Notes: a model not told the origin generated them from the sequence alone. 64,000 nt of DNA from Phorcus lineatus (GCA_921293015.1 OV121086.1:47323402-47387401), one strand, 5' to 3'. Counted from the first letter of the stretch, positions 1-13,838 are shown. Numbers and translations: made by a program.

Positions 1-1510
1 TTGATAATTATTTGTATCACAAGGGATTTGCATTACGCAACACTGACGGGAATTTCTTGATGGCTGATGCTTGAGAGTGGGCGTGATCACACCGTATCAC
101 TCTTGTAAATGCTAGTGTGGTAATTAATAGTGGTGCACTTTCTAAATAACCATTGCTTCTGCAGGTCGTTGTGAAAGTTATTTAAAAGTTTTGTCCTTAT
201 TACCAAGTCATAGTGACTTTTATGAAGCATTGTTAGTAAATACTTACTCTCTTAATTGTACCGAGTGTAACATCGCCCTATCCGAAACTGTCAGTGCATT
301 GCTGTTCAAGAATTCTTTTGATTACGTAGGCTTCCAGAGGCGTTTGGTTCTTCTTAAAAATTATATGTTTTAAGTCATATGTTACATGTCAGAATCTAAA
401 ACCATTTCCGCATTTTACCATAGGTCAAAACCATTAGATATTTGTTTATTTTTTTCCATAGGAATTATAATTACCCATGAATTATGTAAGATGATATAAC
501 TGTATTGCAACACTTCATGACATGAGAACCAAAGTACCTTACTGAGAAGGTCAAGCTATTAAGAGTTTAAAAATGCTTACTTGTATTTGATATATTCGGA
601 TGATGATAATCTTTTTTTCTCTTTTAAAATCCATAGCATATATAACAGATTTGTATCAAACGGATATCATATACTGCCAATGCCATTTTTTTATAACTTG
701 CAAGGTATCTTAAATATTACTTTTCGAAGTATATGTACCATTGATTAAGTAGGCGTGATATGTATCTTTACAACAATGTGAAATAGTGTCATTATAGATG
801 GTTAATAAACCTTCTTATTAGTATGAATGTTTCATTTTTTTAATAGTAATGTTAAAATAGTCATTTTGTTATACCCCTTTGTATAATACAATGATGGAGC
901 AGGCAGCGATCACTGTAAGAGGTACTACAAAACTCTGACATTTCCAGTTTCGCTTGGTGTCTACTGTGACCTTCCCACGTCAAAACATGGTCTTTCATGT
1001 TCTAAAAGCAAATTATATCCGGGCCAAAAACCACTTGATATGCGTATTGGGGTTACACCGGTCTCCTGCTTTCGTTGTGAAAGATAAAAATATGCCAGGC
1101 CTCACCTCGTTGCTTGTAAACATAGGATCCTTTCCGTTCTTGCGGGCAATAAAGGATGTGAAATAAATGGAATCTTTTAGATGTCCGTGTATATGCTACA
1201 ACAACCTGTTCACTACTGCTTCTCCAATGTAGCATTTTTGGCATTGTTTTCGAATTTGCTTCTATTTATACCGCCTGTAGTAGATGTTTTCAGCCATGGT
1301 GTAGTCCGAGGCGGAGAGCTTAAGCTTGTTGTGAGCAAGGGGCCAGATGCGCTGTATCAACAACGTACATGCAAAGTAAAAGGTTTGTTGTCAGGCGAAA
1401 ACAAAATTGAACATAGCTGAGGCGATTGTATGCCATTTTGTGCCAAAGAAAATACCAATGTATGATAACATTATTTAAAATATTATTTCTCTTTCGATAT
1501 ACAAGAACAG

Positions 1511-1650
1511 TTTGAAACGTCTTAGCATCCTTTGAAACGTCTTAGCATCCTTTGAAACGTCTTAGCATCCTTTGAAACGTCTTAGTATCCTTTGAAACGT
1601 CTTTGTATCCTTTGACACTTTTTTGTACGCTTTGAAACGTATTGTGTTTA
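1511..1650. repeat. 20-bp tandem repeat, about 7 units
   Basis: The unit is TTTGAAACGTCTTAGCATCC. The first three units (1511-1570) are identical and the fourth differs by one base (TATCC). The remaining units decay progressively to 1650 (CTTTGTATCC, then TTTGACACTTTTTTGTACGC, then TTTGAAACGTATT). The gradient from perfect to degraded suggests recent expansion at the left end. Confidence 0.95.
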
Positions 1651-2494
1651 TTACATCATGATTATAACATTTTAGATCTAGGTTAATAATGATAGAATTA
1701 TTACTGCTGGAAAGATTATATGATTATGTGAAATTGATAAAATTAAGCTTAACCATTGGAAAACAGTTTGTTAATTTTTTATCATATCTCGCAGTCAAAT
1801 TGTTTTCTCGTAAATGAATGTTTAATCATTGTTTACATATGAAAGACTCTTATTTAATTGCCGTAAACACGTGATCTCGATACATGTATTATTGAATAAA
1901 ATTTTACACTGTGATATGTTTAATCCCAAAAATAATTTCCCAATTGCACGAACAGTAACAAATCATTTTTGGTATGTGTCCATTACTTTCCACCGATAAC
2001 AAACTTAAGTAAGTGGTCGAACACGGTCGGCAAATACGTGGAGTTGTTTAGGAACTTTCCAACGGTGGCGATCAGTGTGTGTACATAGAGCAGTGGGGGA
2101 ATGTTCCCAATTGCCAGTGCCAAAAGACGCCAGAATTTAGTCGATTTCTTTGTTATTTTAAGCAGAGGAAAAGAAACATACGGTTCGTTGCTTGGAGTGT
2201 AGTCTTTCTAGACGTGATTCTACCTCACACAAGTAGATCTACTGTATGTAGAAGGGAGATTAGTTTGTATGTGTCGAGGTCATTAAGTTATTTTGTGAAG
2301 TTTACAGATTCAAAACTTGGTTTGACATCGATGCGTCATTATAATAACATATAACCAAAATGTTTGTTTCATAATTTTCGAATCAGAATCACAATTAAGC
2401 ATTTTATATCGAACTCGATTTTGAAAAAAAACATTAGTAAGGAATGGCATTGATACATCATATACAATTATTACCTGAATATTGTTTAAGTTTT

Positions 2495-2890
2495 AGCTCA
2501 TCAGACCTGAAAGGTCAGATAGGCTTGTCAAGGGATGGCCCGTTGTCCGGCGTCCGGCGTCCGTCACATTTTCAACATCCTCTCAAGAACTGTTGCATCC
2601 CCAAAGCTGAAATTTTGTAGGGATATGAAATTGTGATCCGAATGTGTACACTTGGGACTGACCTCCCTCAAATATTGGCATGGCAGGCATTTTCTCTAAA
2701 ACCTTTTAAAAATCTCTTACCAATTGACATACTAGGCCAACATTTTAATAGTAACATCTTTGTGAAATGGAGATTTAAATTTGTAAATTTGGTGATGACC
2801 CTACTTCAGAAATGAGCGTGGCAAGATGTACCCTGAAAACTTTTTTCGTCCATGCTCCCGAAACTACAGGGCTACAGAGCCTTGGCTCTG
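2495..2890 (+). repeat. Interspersed repeat of the GTCCGGCGTCCG type
   Basis: The segment opens with a small hairpin (GACCTgaaAGGTC, 2504-2516), continues with CCGTTGTCCGGCGTCCGGCG and a region around CCCCAAAGCTGAAATTTTG, and ends with the inverted repeat CAGAGCCttGGCTCTG (2875-2890). From memory this resembles an interspersed repeat common in mollusc noncoding DNA; that is recognition without a database check. Part of its right half (about 2750-2830) recurs in the same orientation near 40010-40110. No coding capacity is evident. Confidence 0.6.
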
Positions 2891-4119
2891 TTTATTCAAA
2901 GTCTGTTTCATGAAGAATTGAGATGTTCACTTTCTTTCAATTATTTTCAGTAACTTGTATATATTCAACTTTTTTTGAAAACTTGTTTTAAGTAAAGATC
3001 AATGGTTACCAGACATGTTATTTATTTCACTTTTATTGTCTTACATGTAGTTAAGACACCGTATGTTTCATTCATTTAGATTTTTGTTGAATGTTATCAG
3101 CCTTGATAATTGGTATTTGGTACCAAACAGCCGAGGGCAAAGTAAACTCATTAAATCCTTGTCGCATACCAACATCTGCGCGTTCGTTTACACGATACAT
3201 TCCCTAACCACATTTTATAGAGAATAAAATGAGTTTTACACGAATCCGAGAAGCTTATCAAAAAGTCTTTGATGTTATAATTGATCCTGTGATTGACTGG
3301 CAGCTAAATGACATGCGCATGGCACAGTAGTTAATTATAGACAAGAATACGAATAAAGAGCTACCGAAGGAAATATCCTTCTGTCCGCAGATATTTAATT
3401 AACCCAAATGTCTAATAATACGCATTGACATAGTATATCACTTCTAGGGTTAAGCTTTATGTTTTCTAATTAACTTTTGCCACATTACTGATCGTAGTTA
3501 ATTAAGTTTATTTCTATCATCTCTTTAAAATGTATTGAAGCTAGATAATCAAGAATATCACAATTTTCTCTTTACTAAATTACTTTAACAAAGAAGGCTA
3601 TAAAGGGATTATTCATTAATCTGTACCTTAACCATGTACATACAAAATTGGTATTCTGACAAGGTATGCTGTAGTCAGAATGAAGAATAATGCCAATAAT
3701 GTTATGTCGATAGAACGCTTCTCTGAGCATAGTAAATCCACAATGAAAGACACATGTGGCAGCTACTCTGTGCAGTTATTTTCGCAGGAAGATCCAGTCT
3801 CGATATGACTGTTACTGGAGGGCTTCGTGTCATGTCTAAACAAGTAGTTGGCGCTACTGGCATTACCGTAGTTCTCGGTTTAACACGCCTTGAAATCATT
3901 TACCATCGCGTGTGCTTAGTTATAGCTGAAGACGTTGACTTGCAAATGTATTTTGACATAAGAGATGGTTAAAAGTGAACGAGGGGAAGTCAAAAAGTGA
4001 AAGGAAAGAAAAGCTACATGGAACTCATATATGTTTGCATAACTGAATTGACATTTATTCAGACAGCATACTGCTTATAACGTATGGTTTAAAATGGACA
4101 CGCGCGATGAAAGAAATGC

Positions 4120-4162
4120 GTTGAATCTAATGGCCGTGAGCCTCAAGGCCATTAGATTCAAC
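4120..4162. repeat. Perfect 16-bp hairpin with 11-nt loop
   Basis: Left arm 4120-4135 (GTTGAATCTAATGGCC) is the exact reverse complement of right arm 4147-4162. The loop gtgagcctcaa itself contains TGAG/CTCA, so pairing could continue after one mismatch. It is not part of the MITE-like copies and sits alone in unique DNA. Confidence 0.95.
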
Positions 4163-4831
4163 TTATATGTTCTTTTCAAAAAATATTTTTTACAAAATTT
4201 CTAAGCTTTTAGTTGTTAGACACTCTTTTCAATCAAATCCCTTTTGATATACATTTTGGTCAACATATACAGGTACCATAATAACATAAGAAAACCATAT
4301 GAAATTCTAGCCATTTAACATTTAACGAACCACAGAGACATGTTTACCCTCCTACGAGGATTTGGTCAGGAGACGACGTGAAAATATTGTTCTTCCTATT
4401 CCTTCTATCTGCCTCAGTGAGACGTAAATAGGCTGAGGTCACTTTTGCCGATGTTTGACGGATGTTGACCCACCCCCGCGTCTTTGAGTAGTATGTTATC
4501 ATTCTGCTTTCATGAGTTTGTACATGTATAATGATATGGACAATATCAACGATCCCGTTATGCAAGCACAAGGGATAAAAACGTAACACATCAATAGTGT
4601 CTTATTGGCTAGACTGGTTAGACATTGGGACGAAATCACTTTTTGTAGTTCGGATCTTCCAATAGATTGGTCCTGTAACAGTGAAAGCGTATTTCAAGTA
4701 GTATTTCACTATAACTGATAAGGTGGTCCGAATTAATGTTATAAAACATGAGATTTGAAGTGTTGATTTAGTTTAATAGGATTCACATGTTATCATCAGT
4801 ACTGTCATGCCATGTCAAAGATATTACTAAT

Positions 4832-5188
4832 TATTACTCGCCCGTGTAAGATACCGCAGTGTATAATTTATACGGCGATATTAAACTAGTGTAATACCGC
4901 TACCCATATGACGTCATAATATTGTGTGGTTGTGTCGTCACAATCTTGGCACCGACATCTCAATGGCGGCTTAGTCGCGGAAATGCTTCGTTCAGTACAC
5001 TTTCGGTAATAATGCTTGATAACTGAGGTCAAGTAATATACAGAATACTAAACTTCCTTCCATTTTGTACTATTTTTATTAAACTCGTTAATGATTTGGT
5101 ATCAAACTCGCTTTCGCTCGTTTTATACTTAATCATTAACTCGTTTAATAAAGATAGTATTAAATGGAAGGTCGTTTAGTATCCTCTA
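4832..5188 (+). mobile_element. Foldback MITE-like element, copy 1
   Basis: A segment of about 355 bp, highly similar to 11667-12034 and, inverted, to 44318-44630. The left part starts TATTACTCGCCCGTGTAAG and carries a CRE-type palindrome TGACGTCA (near 4910), plus a second site degraded to TGTCGTCA. The right part is a long foldback. The arm AAACTTCCTTCCATTT.. (from about 5049) pairs with ..AAATGGAAGGTCGTTT (to about 5178) over roughly 47 bp with a few mismatches, around the centre CTCGCTTTCGCTCG. No ORF was found, so it is non-autonomous. I could not assign a superfamily, since the outer ends are not matching TIRs and no target-site duplication was certain. Confidence 0.85.
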
Positions 5189-7808
5189 TTTATCGCAGTC
5201 ACTCAAAGCAATGTATTTTATATCGTTTAAAGAAACATTAAAATGGAAAATTATTTTTAACCATTTAACAATTTCTATTATCAGAGTCCGTAAATTAAAC
5301 AATTATATAGTGTCATTTATACCAACCATCACCTTTACGCAATGTAATACATGGTATAAATTAATATCAGTATATAACACTAGGTTCTGTGTACCTTAGC
5401 AATGTCAAATTATGAATGATCTTATGATTAAGTTGATGTGCATATAGCAATTATAAACTTCAGCTCGCTATCGGGTTTCAAATATACATATTTTACTTCA
5501 ATATCTGAATGAAGCAAGAATATCATAAATGGACTGCAATGTTTTATCCATCAAAGAAAAAACAATATTAGATTTACGTCATTTAATGAAATGATATTCA
5601 TTAACATGGTCAATAAACGAACTCGTATTAAAAACTGAAGATAGAGCTACATAATAAGTATAACAAAGTATTAATATACCCTACATTTGTATCTTGGTTT
5701 CCCCTGATAAACGGTAAAAAATATAGATAGATGTATTGATATCTGAATGCACCAAAAATCAAAGAAGAAAATATAGCTTTTATTGAGTACCCGTACTCTA
5801 AACAAGTAATTAAAGTCAACGCGGTACCCTAAGAGCCTATCACAGATACCTATTCACTTCCATTGTTAGCCGATATCGGCTATAGACTACCCGTGATCCA
5901 AAATGATTAATATCAACAGAGAAATGCAACAATAGCATATTGAAAAGTCCCAATCTTATCAAGGTCAATCAATATCAACTATTGTATCCCTTTGGTCCAA
6001 AATGGTAAGTGAACCACCAATAACATATTACGTGCTTCCATTCATCAGGAAGGTCACACATTCATATAGCCTGCCTGTGTTATATGTGAATGGGTTATGG
6101 ATTTATTACCCGCACCAACAAAACAATAAAGCTTTGTGTTTGTATCATTGGTCAACTGCTCTAGAGTATCGTGACATATTTATCATTACAGAAACATGAT
6201 ACATATTGCCAAATCGATGTTTGTCCATTAGCATGCTGTGAACTGCTAGTCTGGTCTTGTTAATTGTTAAACATATATCAACGGTAAACCACTGCTTCTG
6301 ATTTTGTCCTTATTTGAGTGGACTGGGGATAGTATTAAAGTTTACATAACAATGACATACGATGCATTAAGATTTAAGGTGAAAAATCAAACAAGGTAGC
6401 GTTTTTGTGTTAGAATTTATGCATTGAATTTAAGATGAAGCTTTTGTTGAATTACTGGTTGCATCATTTCGAGTGCCTGATGATAAGTGTATTGGGAGCG
6501 TAAGTAAAGGCTCCTCATAGGCCTATTCGATTGAACTATGGGTTGAAGCAAAGGAAGTTGTTTCAGTCTGGTTAGTTTTATTTCATACAGAAAGTGCATA
6601 GTGGTCGAGGAAATATGATAATTTTAACATTAGGTATTTGGTCATTTAGGGCATATTCATTCTGAACGGAGCAATTGATTGAATTTTCAGAATTGCTTTT
6701 ATGGAGTAATTCATTTATATATAATTTGTATTTATCAATGTTCCTCAATTTATAATACTATATTTATGGTTATGCAGTAATAGCGAAAGTGAATAATTTT
6801 TATTTCGACATAATTTCCATGTCTTAGAAGTGTTGCAAGCTAGTGTTCAAAGGCAACTGTCGATTGTATATATCAAGATTGACCAACAGGTTATGATATA
6901 GATTATAAGATGAGAAAGAAGCACATTTAAGATGAGACAGGTGCGGAAATGATTCTTTATCTTGCTTCTATCAAACTAGAAAAAGTAGTGCGCATTTCTG
7001 CTTGATTTATTACGTTAGAAGGTAGATTAGCGAGTGTATTGATCTCATTTCTGCGTCCTCTGTTTTGTTTACCATAATGCAGGTTTTTATTGATGTCAAC
7101 TGTTCTGTGGGAATTTACAAGCTTGCACATTGTCGGAAAGTAAGTCAAGCGTTTTATATTTGCACTCACGATGAGAAAATAGAGCAATTATTTTGATTTG
7201 TGGATTTGTAGGACAAAATGTTCCTTCAACACTTTTGAATAATGCAGTTATAAGTATCAAAGAGAGCAAACACGATTTACTTCTGGTGAAGGAAAACGGA
7301 TTTTCAGACAAGTTTGTCGATGTTGCTTTGTCAAAGTGTAGAAAAGATATAGAGCGTCGAAAGTGTTTGAATAGGGGTATTTATGCGTTCTTATAATGTT
7401 CAAGGTACTTGTTAAGACGTTATTAGGAATCCTTCACGGTAACGGAAAAGTCTATCGGAAGACTAATAACTCTTCTGTCCAAATAGTTTTACATAATACA
7501 TATAATCAATAAACTGCCCGTTAATGAAAGCTTTCCTGCTTGTGCAATCATCTGTTATATAAGTTTTGGTGTTCATCTTAACCGTAGCAAACGTACAAGC
7601 TGAGGTGAGGTAATGCAACGGTTCATTTGATTAACCACATTCTGAGCTTTAATCTTATATAATGCCAATTCGAAATGTTAATCTTCATAGTTTTGATCAG
7701 ATATTGTATGATCTGAAGGTTGGAGGTACTAAAAAGTGAACATTTAGCAGAGGCTGAAGACTTGGTATAACATTTATTTATTTTTAAATTCATAGAGATA
7801 AATTTATG

Positions 7809-7827
7809 ATATATATATATATATATA
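7809..7827. repeat. (AT)n microsatellite
   Basis: Uninterrupted alternating AT of about 19 bp in AT-rich DNA. Confidence 0.95.
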
Positions 7828-10533
7828 CTTGTCCTGACTAAGTCATACACTTTCGATATAATTGATGCTTTGCCAATCATAAAGGATTATGTGAAGGGTA
7901 AACATTAATATTTTATTGCTTCGAAAGATGACTAATCTAACCTATAGTCGGTAATGGGGCAGTAATGTCGAATGTGTTAATTAATGTAATTAGGACAAAT
8001 TGTCACTTAGCATAACCCTACTTTGTCGGCGAACATTCTTCATGTCAATTTTAACATTGTCGCTTCGTTAATACAGATATGTTCCCATGAAATTAATGTA
8101 AATGTCAGTGAGTGTATAGATGTCAATATGGTTTACAGAATAAATATTGGTGTAATATTATCAAAGCGAAAGTATGTTAATGTTAATTTAATAATTGAAT
8201 GTAATAATTGGTGTATAAGAGTCATGAATAGTAAGGATTTGTTTTTCGCATTATTTGTCGTTGTTTGACAACAAAGTCAAAAGTAAACACGTTCATAGGT
8301 ATTATTTATATTCGAGTAAAACAATCCATGTTATTCATCCCATACAGTTAGATATTCCACCTTCACCGTGAATTATGCAAATGTGCTGTATTTATGGATT
8401 CACGATGGATAGATGGCAGCTAACTCTGAAGTACAAATTAGAAACGGGCCATTGCATCATTAAACATGCTGTTCTGATCAATACATCAATGATATATGCG
8501 CGCTACTGTTAGTCAATTATCAAATCACAAGAGGAAACATGTTTTCCCGGTCAATGCACTTGTAATATTACTGAGCTCTCAGAGTAATTAAGTCAATGTG
8601 CATGACAGTATTTGTTTATATTTTACATTACACAAATATCAATCTTTATTGGAAGGCACACTTAAATTTGGCTTATTTTTATAAAGGAAGAGTGTTTCTT
8701 TTGACTTATAATTACTCGATCTACACGAACATTTTGTTGATGTGTTTCTAGACAAAAAAGACTTTTTCATGTCGTATGTCAATATTCGATTTGTATCCAT
8801 TGTTCTAAAGAAGAGAACTAAGGTCTGTATAGGAAAGGAATATGTATTTCTTGTTATTGATTTTGGCTCCGTTAATAACTTGTGTATGTGTTTCAAGCAA
8901 GACCAACCTTTTGACTTTCAAATTTTCTTGCTATCAAGCCCATGGCAAACGCTTCCTGTAACTGTGAATAGACCTGCATCGATCTATGGATACTTAGATG
9001 GGCTTTCGTGACGATTTCGGTCACTTATTTGAGAACTGACCGCTACTGCCAATTGCAATGAATCCAGAGCCTTGTTGACTTAGATCTTGACCAAAGCATT
9101 GTCGAGGAAGAGCTGATACGCCAAAAGTCGAAGATACTTCAATCAAGATGGAAATGACAAGCACAGTCGCTGTATTAAGAGATAATCAGCCAAATTGGAA
9201 GCCCCAGTTGATGTAGACTTTTATTCGGATTGCCTCGTTCCAACGTTGCTCAAAAGTCAATCACTGCTAATCAGAGGGATGGACATTCGCTGAAAGCCGA
9301 TCTGGTTAAATGGCATGTAATGGCCTTTGGAGATGAAAATGGAATATTTAGATTACAGTGGTCAATAGCTTTAAAGGCCCAAACTTTTATTAACAGAGAC
9401 CTTTGTTGGAGTTGACAGAAATGTGCGTAAATACGACTGTATTGTAGTTCATTTTGAGGACGCGTTTTGTAGTATTTGGAAAGTCCCATTTGTCAATATA
9501 TTTATCAAGGTATCATATACTTTTATGATCAAACAATGATCAAAACATTACAGTAGCGGAGTCGATTTGAAAGATTAAAAGTTAACTTTACGAGGTTGGT
9601 GATGAAACTTTGATATGAATATTAAGTTGCTACATTCAAGCAAGAATTACCATTATTGTGTAGCCGTAATGGACGCGTTCTTCGTTATATAACCAAAGCA
9701 AAACGGAACAGAAACAATCCTAATTTGAAAGTTAAATAGGTTTTAAACTATATATAATACCAATTTCCTTGAATGAAGCCGTCTGATTGCAATTAGTGGT
9801 ACTCGGAGGAATGATATCAATTAAGTAGAATAGAACATGAACAGCTGGTAATATTTCGATAAGGAATAATCGATAATTCATTGAATAATTAATCATCTAC
9901 CCTTGTGACATTCTGTTTAAGGCGTCACCACAAGAACTAATATTGAAATATGTCATTGTCACAGATTAGAAGTTTTCACTACGGTTGTGACCATGTTTCC
10001 CGTTAGAGAAACTGTTTTAAATCTCGGTTTGTGAGGTCGTGATTAGAATGGATCGTGCTGTTTTAGTTCGGGTAATCAATGAAGCTATATTGACAAATTC
10101 TGATGGCAAATTAGGTGAAAAAAGGCAATGCAAACAAGCGTTTGACAGGTCGGCGAATGTTAACTGCCTCTGATGAATAAGTATTCATGCAAACGCACAT
10201 TTGCTCCTTCGTGTTCCTATGTCCTTCGGAATGGTGATTTCTACCGTAGCTCATGCTTAATATTCTTTACGTCAATTTGGGTTGGAGAGCACTCTAATCG
10301 ATTTGCCTGTGTGCATCAAAATTATCCCTCTAAATGGTATGCTTCTAAATAATCCATATTCATACTTTAATTGCAGTTCATTTTCTCGAGGGGGGCAACA
10401 TGTATCTTTAATTCCATTTAATTTGGTAATTTAGACTTAAAATAAAGGAGTTTTTTTATACGCATTTATAAAACGCACCACCGCAGTAATGCTACGAGAC
10501 GAAAATAATATCTATACGCCAATACTATCATAC

Positions 10534-10549
10534 TATCACATATGTGATA
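10534..10549. repeat. 16-bp perfect palindrome TATCACATATGTGATA
   Basis: Self-complementary around a central CATATG E-box core. The flanks ACTATCATAC on the left and GTATGATATAGT on the right are also roughly complementary, so the foldback may extend to about 45 bp. Confidence 0.85.
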
Positions 10550-11666
10550 TGATCATTGTATGATATAGTTAATGTTAAAAAGATATTAAGATTTGAAGTA
10601 TATTTTTTATAGTTTGTCTCGTTGAGAAATAATTAGTCAATCTAAAATATTATACAGCTTTCAACACCGAATAATACTAGTAAAACTTACCATAACAAAT
10701 TATACATAGGTGTTAAACGTCATGAACTAAATGACGTAAAAGGTATTACGTCATGAGAAAATATCATCAAGATGCTGATATTATGAGAAAGTTTGACAGT
10801 AATAACAAAAGAAAGATCCTCTACTCCGGAATGCCATGTTGCAACATACAGCGTTAACTCCCCAAAGAAGAATGCAAGCATGTTTCCAGAGGGTAACGCT
10901 TTCAGCACTAATACATAGCCTCTGTCAATCCAGCTAGACATGTACAAGGTTATGACGTCACACACCTGAAATAGACAATGGTATGTTGGCTGAGACAATC
11001 GCATGGTTGATGGGGAACACTTGATGTCACGAGCTGTGTATTAATCCGAGTGACAGAAATTCCCATTGGCATCTTGGAGGAAGATCAAAGAGGATTAGTG
11101 TAACCTTGAGTATATCAGCATATTGCCATTACTCTCACGTACCATCAACCATTAAAGATGATGACCTTGTATTAAAGTTCATGTCAAAGCAATGGTGAAA
11201 TTGCTTGTGTAGTTGGTGGTGGTATCATCTTAAAATTGCAGTAGTGTACTTAGACAAACACAAGTCACAAAAATATATATTGTATTCACAGCAATACAAT
11301 ATCTGTATTCGCACAGGAAGTACATTAGCATTATAACAATTTGATCATTGTCATATAAATTCATCAGTATCATAATGTTCGATTGGAATGTGACTTCATT
11401 TTCATAATTATTTTCCATTGAATGAATTTTTTTTAAATATCTAAAACAATAAATCTTTGTCATGTTCTTCGATAAAGACTTTATATTCATCATTGATATT
11501 GTTTAATTGCATCCCTTAAATGATGTGCTTGTTTCGTTTCGAAATTAGCATTTAATTTCAGGGACTAGGTAGTGTTAGTATTTAAACATGGACACCAAGA
11601 AAGCGTATTGTTATAATAATTGACCTCTTAATGTCTTATATGAATTTACCAGCAAGATATTTGTAT

Positions 11667-12034
11667 TTATTACTCGCCCGTGTAAGATACCGCAGTGTAA
11701 TATTTATTCGGCGATATTAAACTGTGTAATACCTCGTATGTAATACCCCGTATGACGTCATAATATTGTGTGGTTGTGACGTCACAATCTTGACACCGAC
11801 GTCTCAATGGCGACTTAGTCGCGGAAATGCTTCGTTCAGTACACTTTCGGTGATAATGCTTGATTACTGAGGTCAAGTAATAAACAGAATACTAAACTTC
11901 CTTCCATTTAATACTATTTTTATTTAACTCATTAATGATTCGATATCAAACTCGCTTTCGCTCGTTTTATACTTAATCATTAACTCGTTTAATAAAGATA
12001 GTATTAAATGGAAGGTCGTTTAGTATCCTCTATA
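11667..12034 (+). mobile_element. Foldback MITE-like element, copy 2
   Basis: Same element and orientation as 4832-5188, with both CRE palindromes intact (TATGACGTCATA and GTGACGTCAC, about 11750-11790). It has a small local expansion (TGTAATACCTCGTATGTAATACCCCG) where copy 1 has a single GTAATACCGC, so it is slightly longer. The foldback right half from about 11894 to 12024 is well preserved. The flanking DNA differs from that of copy 1, supporting independent insertion rather than segmental duplication. Confidence 0.87.
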
Positions 12035-13838
12035 TCTCTATAATGTCGTCACCTCTATCTATACCTTATGGTATAACTCTGCATTGATGATATGTTAAAT
12101 ATTTCAAGAAGTGTTACAAGTGTCTTTACATTATCATGAATATGAATGCCATATCGGTTCTAGTAATTAATGCACACGTGAAAGTATTGAGAAAAAAACT
12201 TCGTACGTTAACATGACATTTCCCAAGTGCAAGAATACAAATTTGCCATATAGACATTTTACAACGAGTTTTTCAAAGTTTGATTAAAAAAGTCGTTGAC
12301 ACATTACTGTATGTCCATGTAAACTACATTCTGGTAATGAACCTTTCATGGTATGTAAATCAATGCTCAACCGTAACGAGCTTCCTCTTCCTAATTAATT
12401 AACTTGACTTTAATCTTTGAACGTTGTTCTGGGAAACATACATGACTTGCTGATAAAGGAATTAATAACGTAAGTTATGATAGATTTTTTTAAAAGTATT
12501 TTTTTATGTCGATGGTTTGCATATTTGAAAATACATCGAACACCGTAAATGTACATTTTGTAAATTGTATAAAAGCTAAATAGCCATAAGGATCAAGGTA
12601 TTGATGATAACAAATTTCTGTAATTACAGATATAAATCATTCACGAATTTGCTTGTATAAGGATAGTAGTATATTCCAAAACAACGCAGTTCAGTGAATA
12701 AATTTTCATACAAATATTGCATAATTACCCCTAATAACGTCTAGAATGCCTGTGAATTATCCCCAACCAGTTTCTTAATACAATGGTAATAGAAGTTACG
12801 ATGAACAAATAATGAATTTCAGTATTTATTCTCATACCTGCATATGGATAACTATGATGTGTTTCCTCCTTGAAAATGATTTATACATACGAAGTCTTAT
12901 TCCAGACATCGGTTTAAGAAAAGAATATCATACCAACTGGTTTCTCAATCACACGATGTAAAGTGTTACAGTTCTTACTGCACACGAAGAAAAGTCGTTT
13001 CGGTGACGTAATGTTGTTTACTTTTCTTAGCTTTCCCAACTAGATTCAGAAGCTGAACGTCACACAGTTGAAGTATCTGATACGCACAGTAAAGTCTGCA
13101 GGGCAGGCTATTTCTCTATACTGAATATAAGTCGCGTGCGTAGGCGTCTCACATTGGCGTATATAATTTAGTAGGAAGACTTGGTTCTTTCTCAGGAATG
13201 TCAGCAAAACTGCAGTGAATTCGTGCCTACCCTCATAAAAAATGACTTGAGGATTTTAAACCTTCCATGGCACTGGGTGAAGGTTATTTGCCATCTTGTG
13301 TAGTAATTGGAACTGTCTACTCATTAATGTGTCCTATAATTGGATATTTATTCAAGCGTATGCTCGTGGTTTGAGTAGTTTTATTTAATAGTTAATGGAA
13401 AACAATTCTCGATCTTTGCGAATGAGATTTCTCCGCTTCGATGGCTTTTATTTCAGATTTCCGTCAGATGACGGCGTTATTATGTTGTCGTTACGACAGT
13501 GTTTTCGTCGATGATTGGTCGAGGCCCATTCTGTATAGATCTGATGAAAGCTGTGGTCTCTAACCAGTCTAATGTCGTTTATTTCCATATCATTTCACCA
13601 TTTCCCATCAAATAACCTGGCCAATAAATCTTTGTAACGTATTCATAATGGAATTACAAAATAGAATTTCTGAAATCTTCTGACACAGTTATCAAACGTT
13701 CAGAATTTTTTTTCAGATGAGTTGTATACAGTTTACTCGTGTTTTGATTGCACAATATCTCGTCTTTTATCACCAAAAGAAAAGAAGATTCAACATGTCA
13801 TAGGAATTCGTTTAGGAATTCGTTGAAATGAACGTTAT

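Larger units (their letters stand above)
1..4831. other. Gene-free stretch with local repeats
   Basis: Apart from the 20-bp array, the interspersed repeat and the hairpin listed separately, I see only AT-rich unique DNA. Open frames are short and do not resemble known proteins. Probably part of a very long Kv4 intron, or upstream of the gene. Confidence 0.6.
5189..11666. other. Gene-free stretch
   Basis: AT-rich unique sequence with an (AT)n run at 7809-7827 and a 16-bp palindrome at 10534-10549. A minus-strand frame of 94 codons (10720-11004) starts near an acceptor-like site, but I recognise no domain. Nothing else supportable. Confidence 0.55.

Noticed and set aside
10720..11004. 94-codon minus-strand frame with acceptor-like TTTCAG nearby
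   Set aside because: Peptide not recognised, no matching donor or partner exon seen; insufficient to call an exon.
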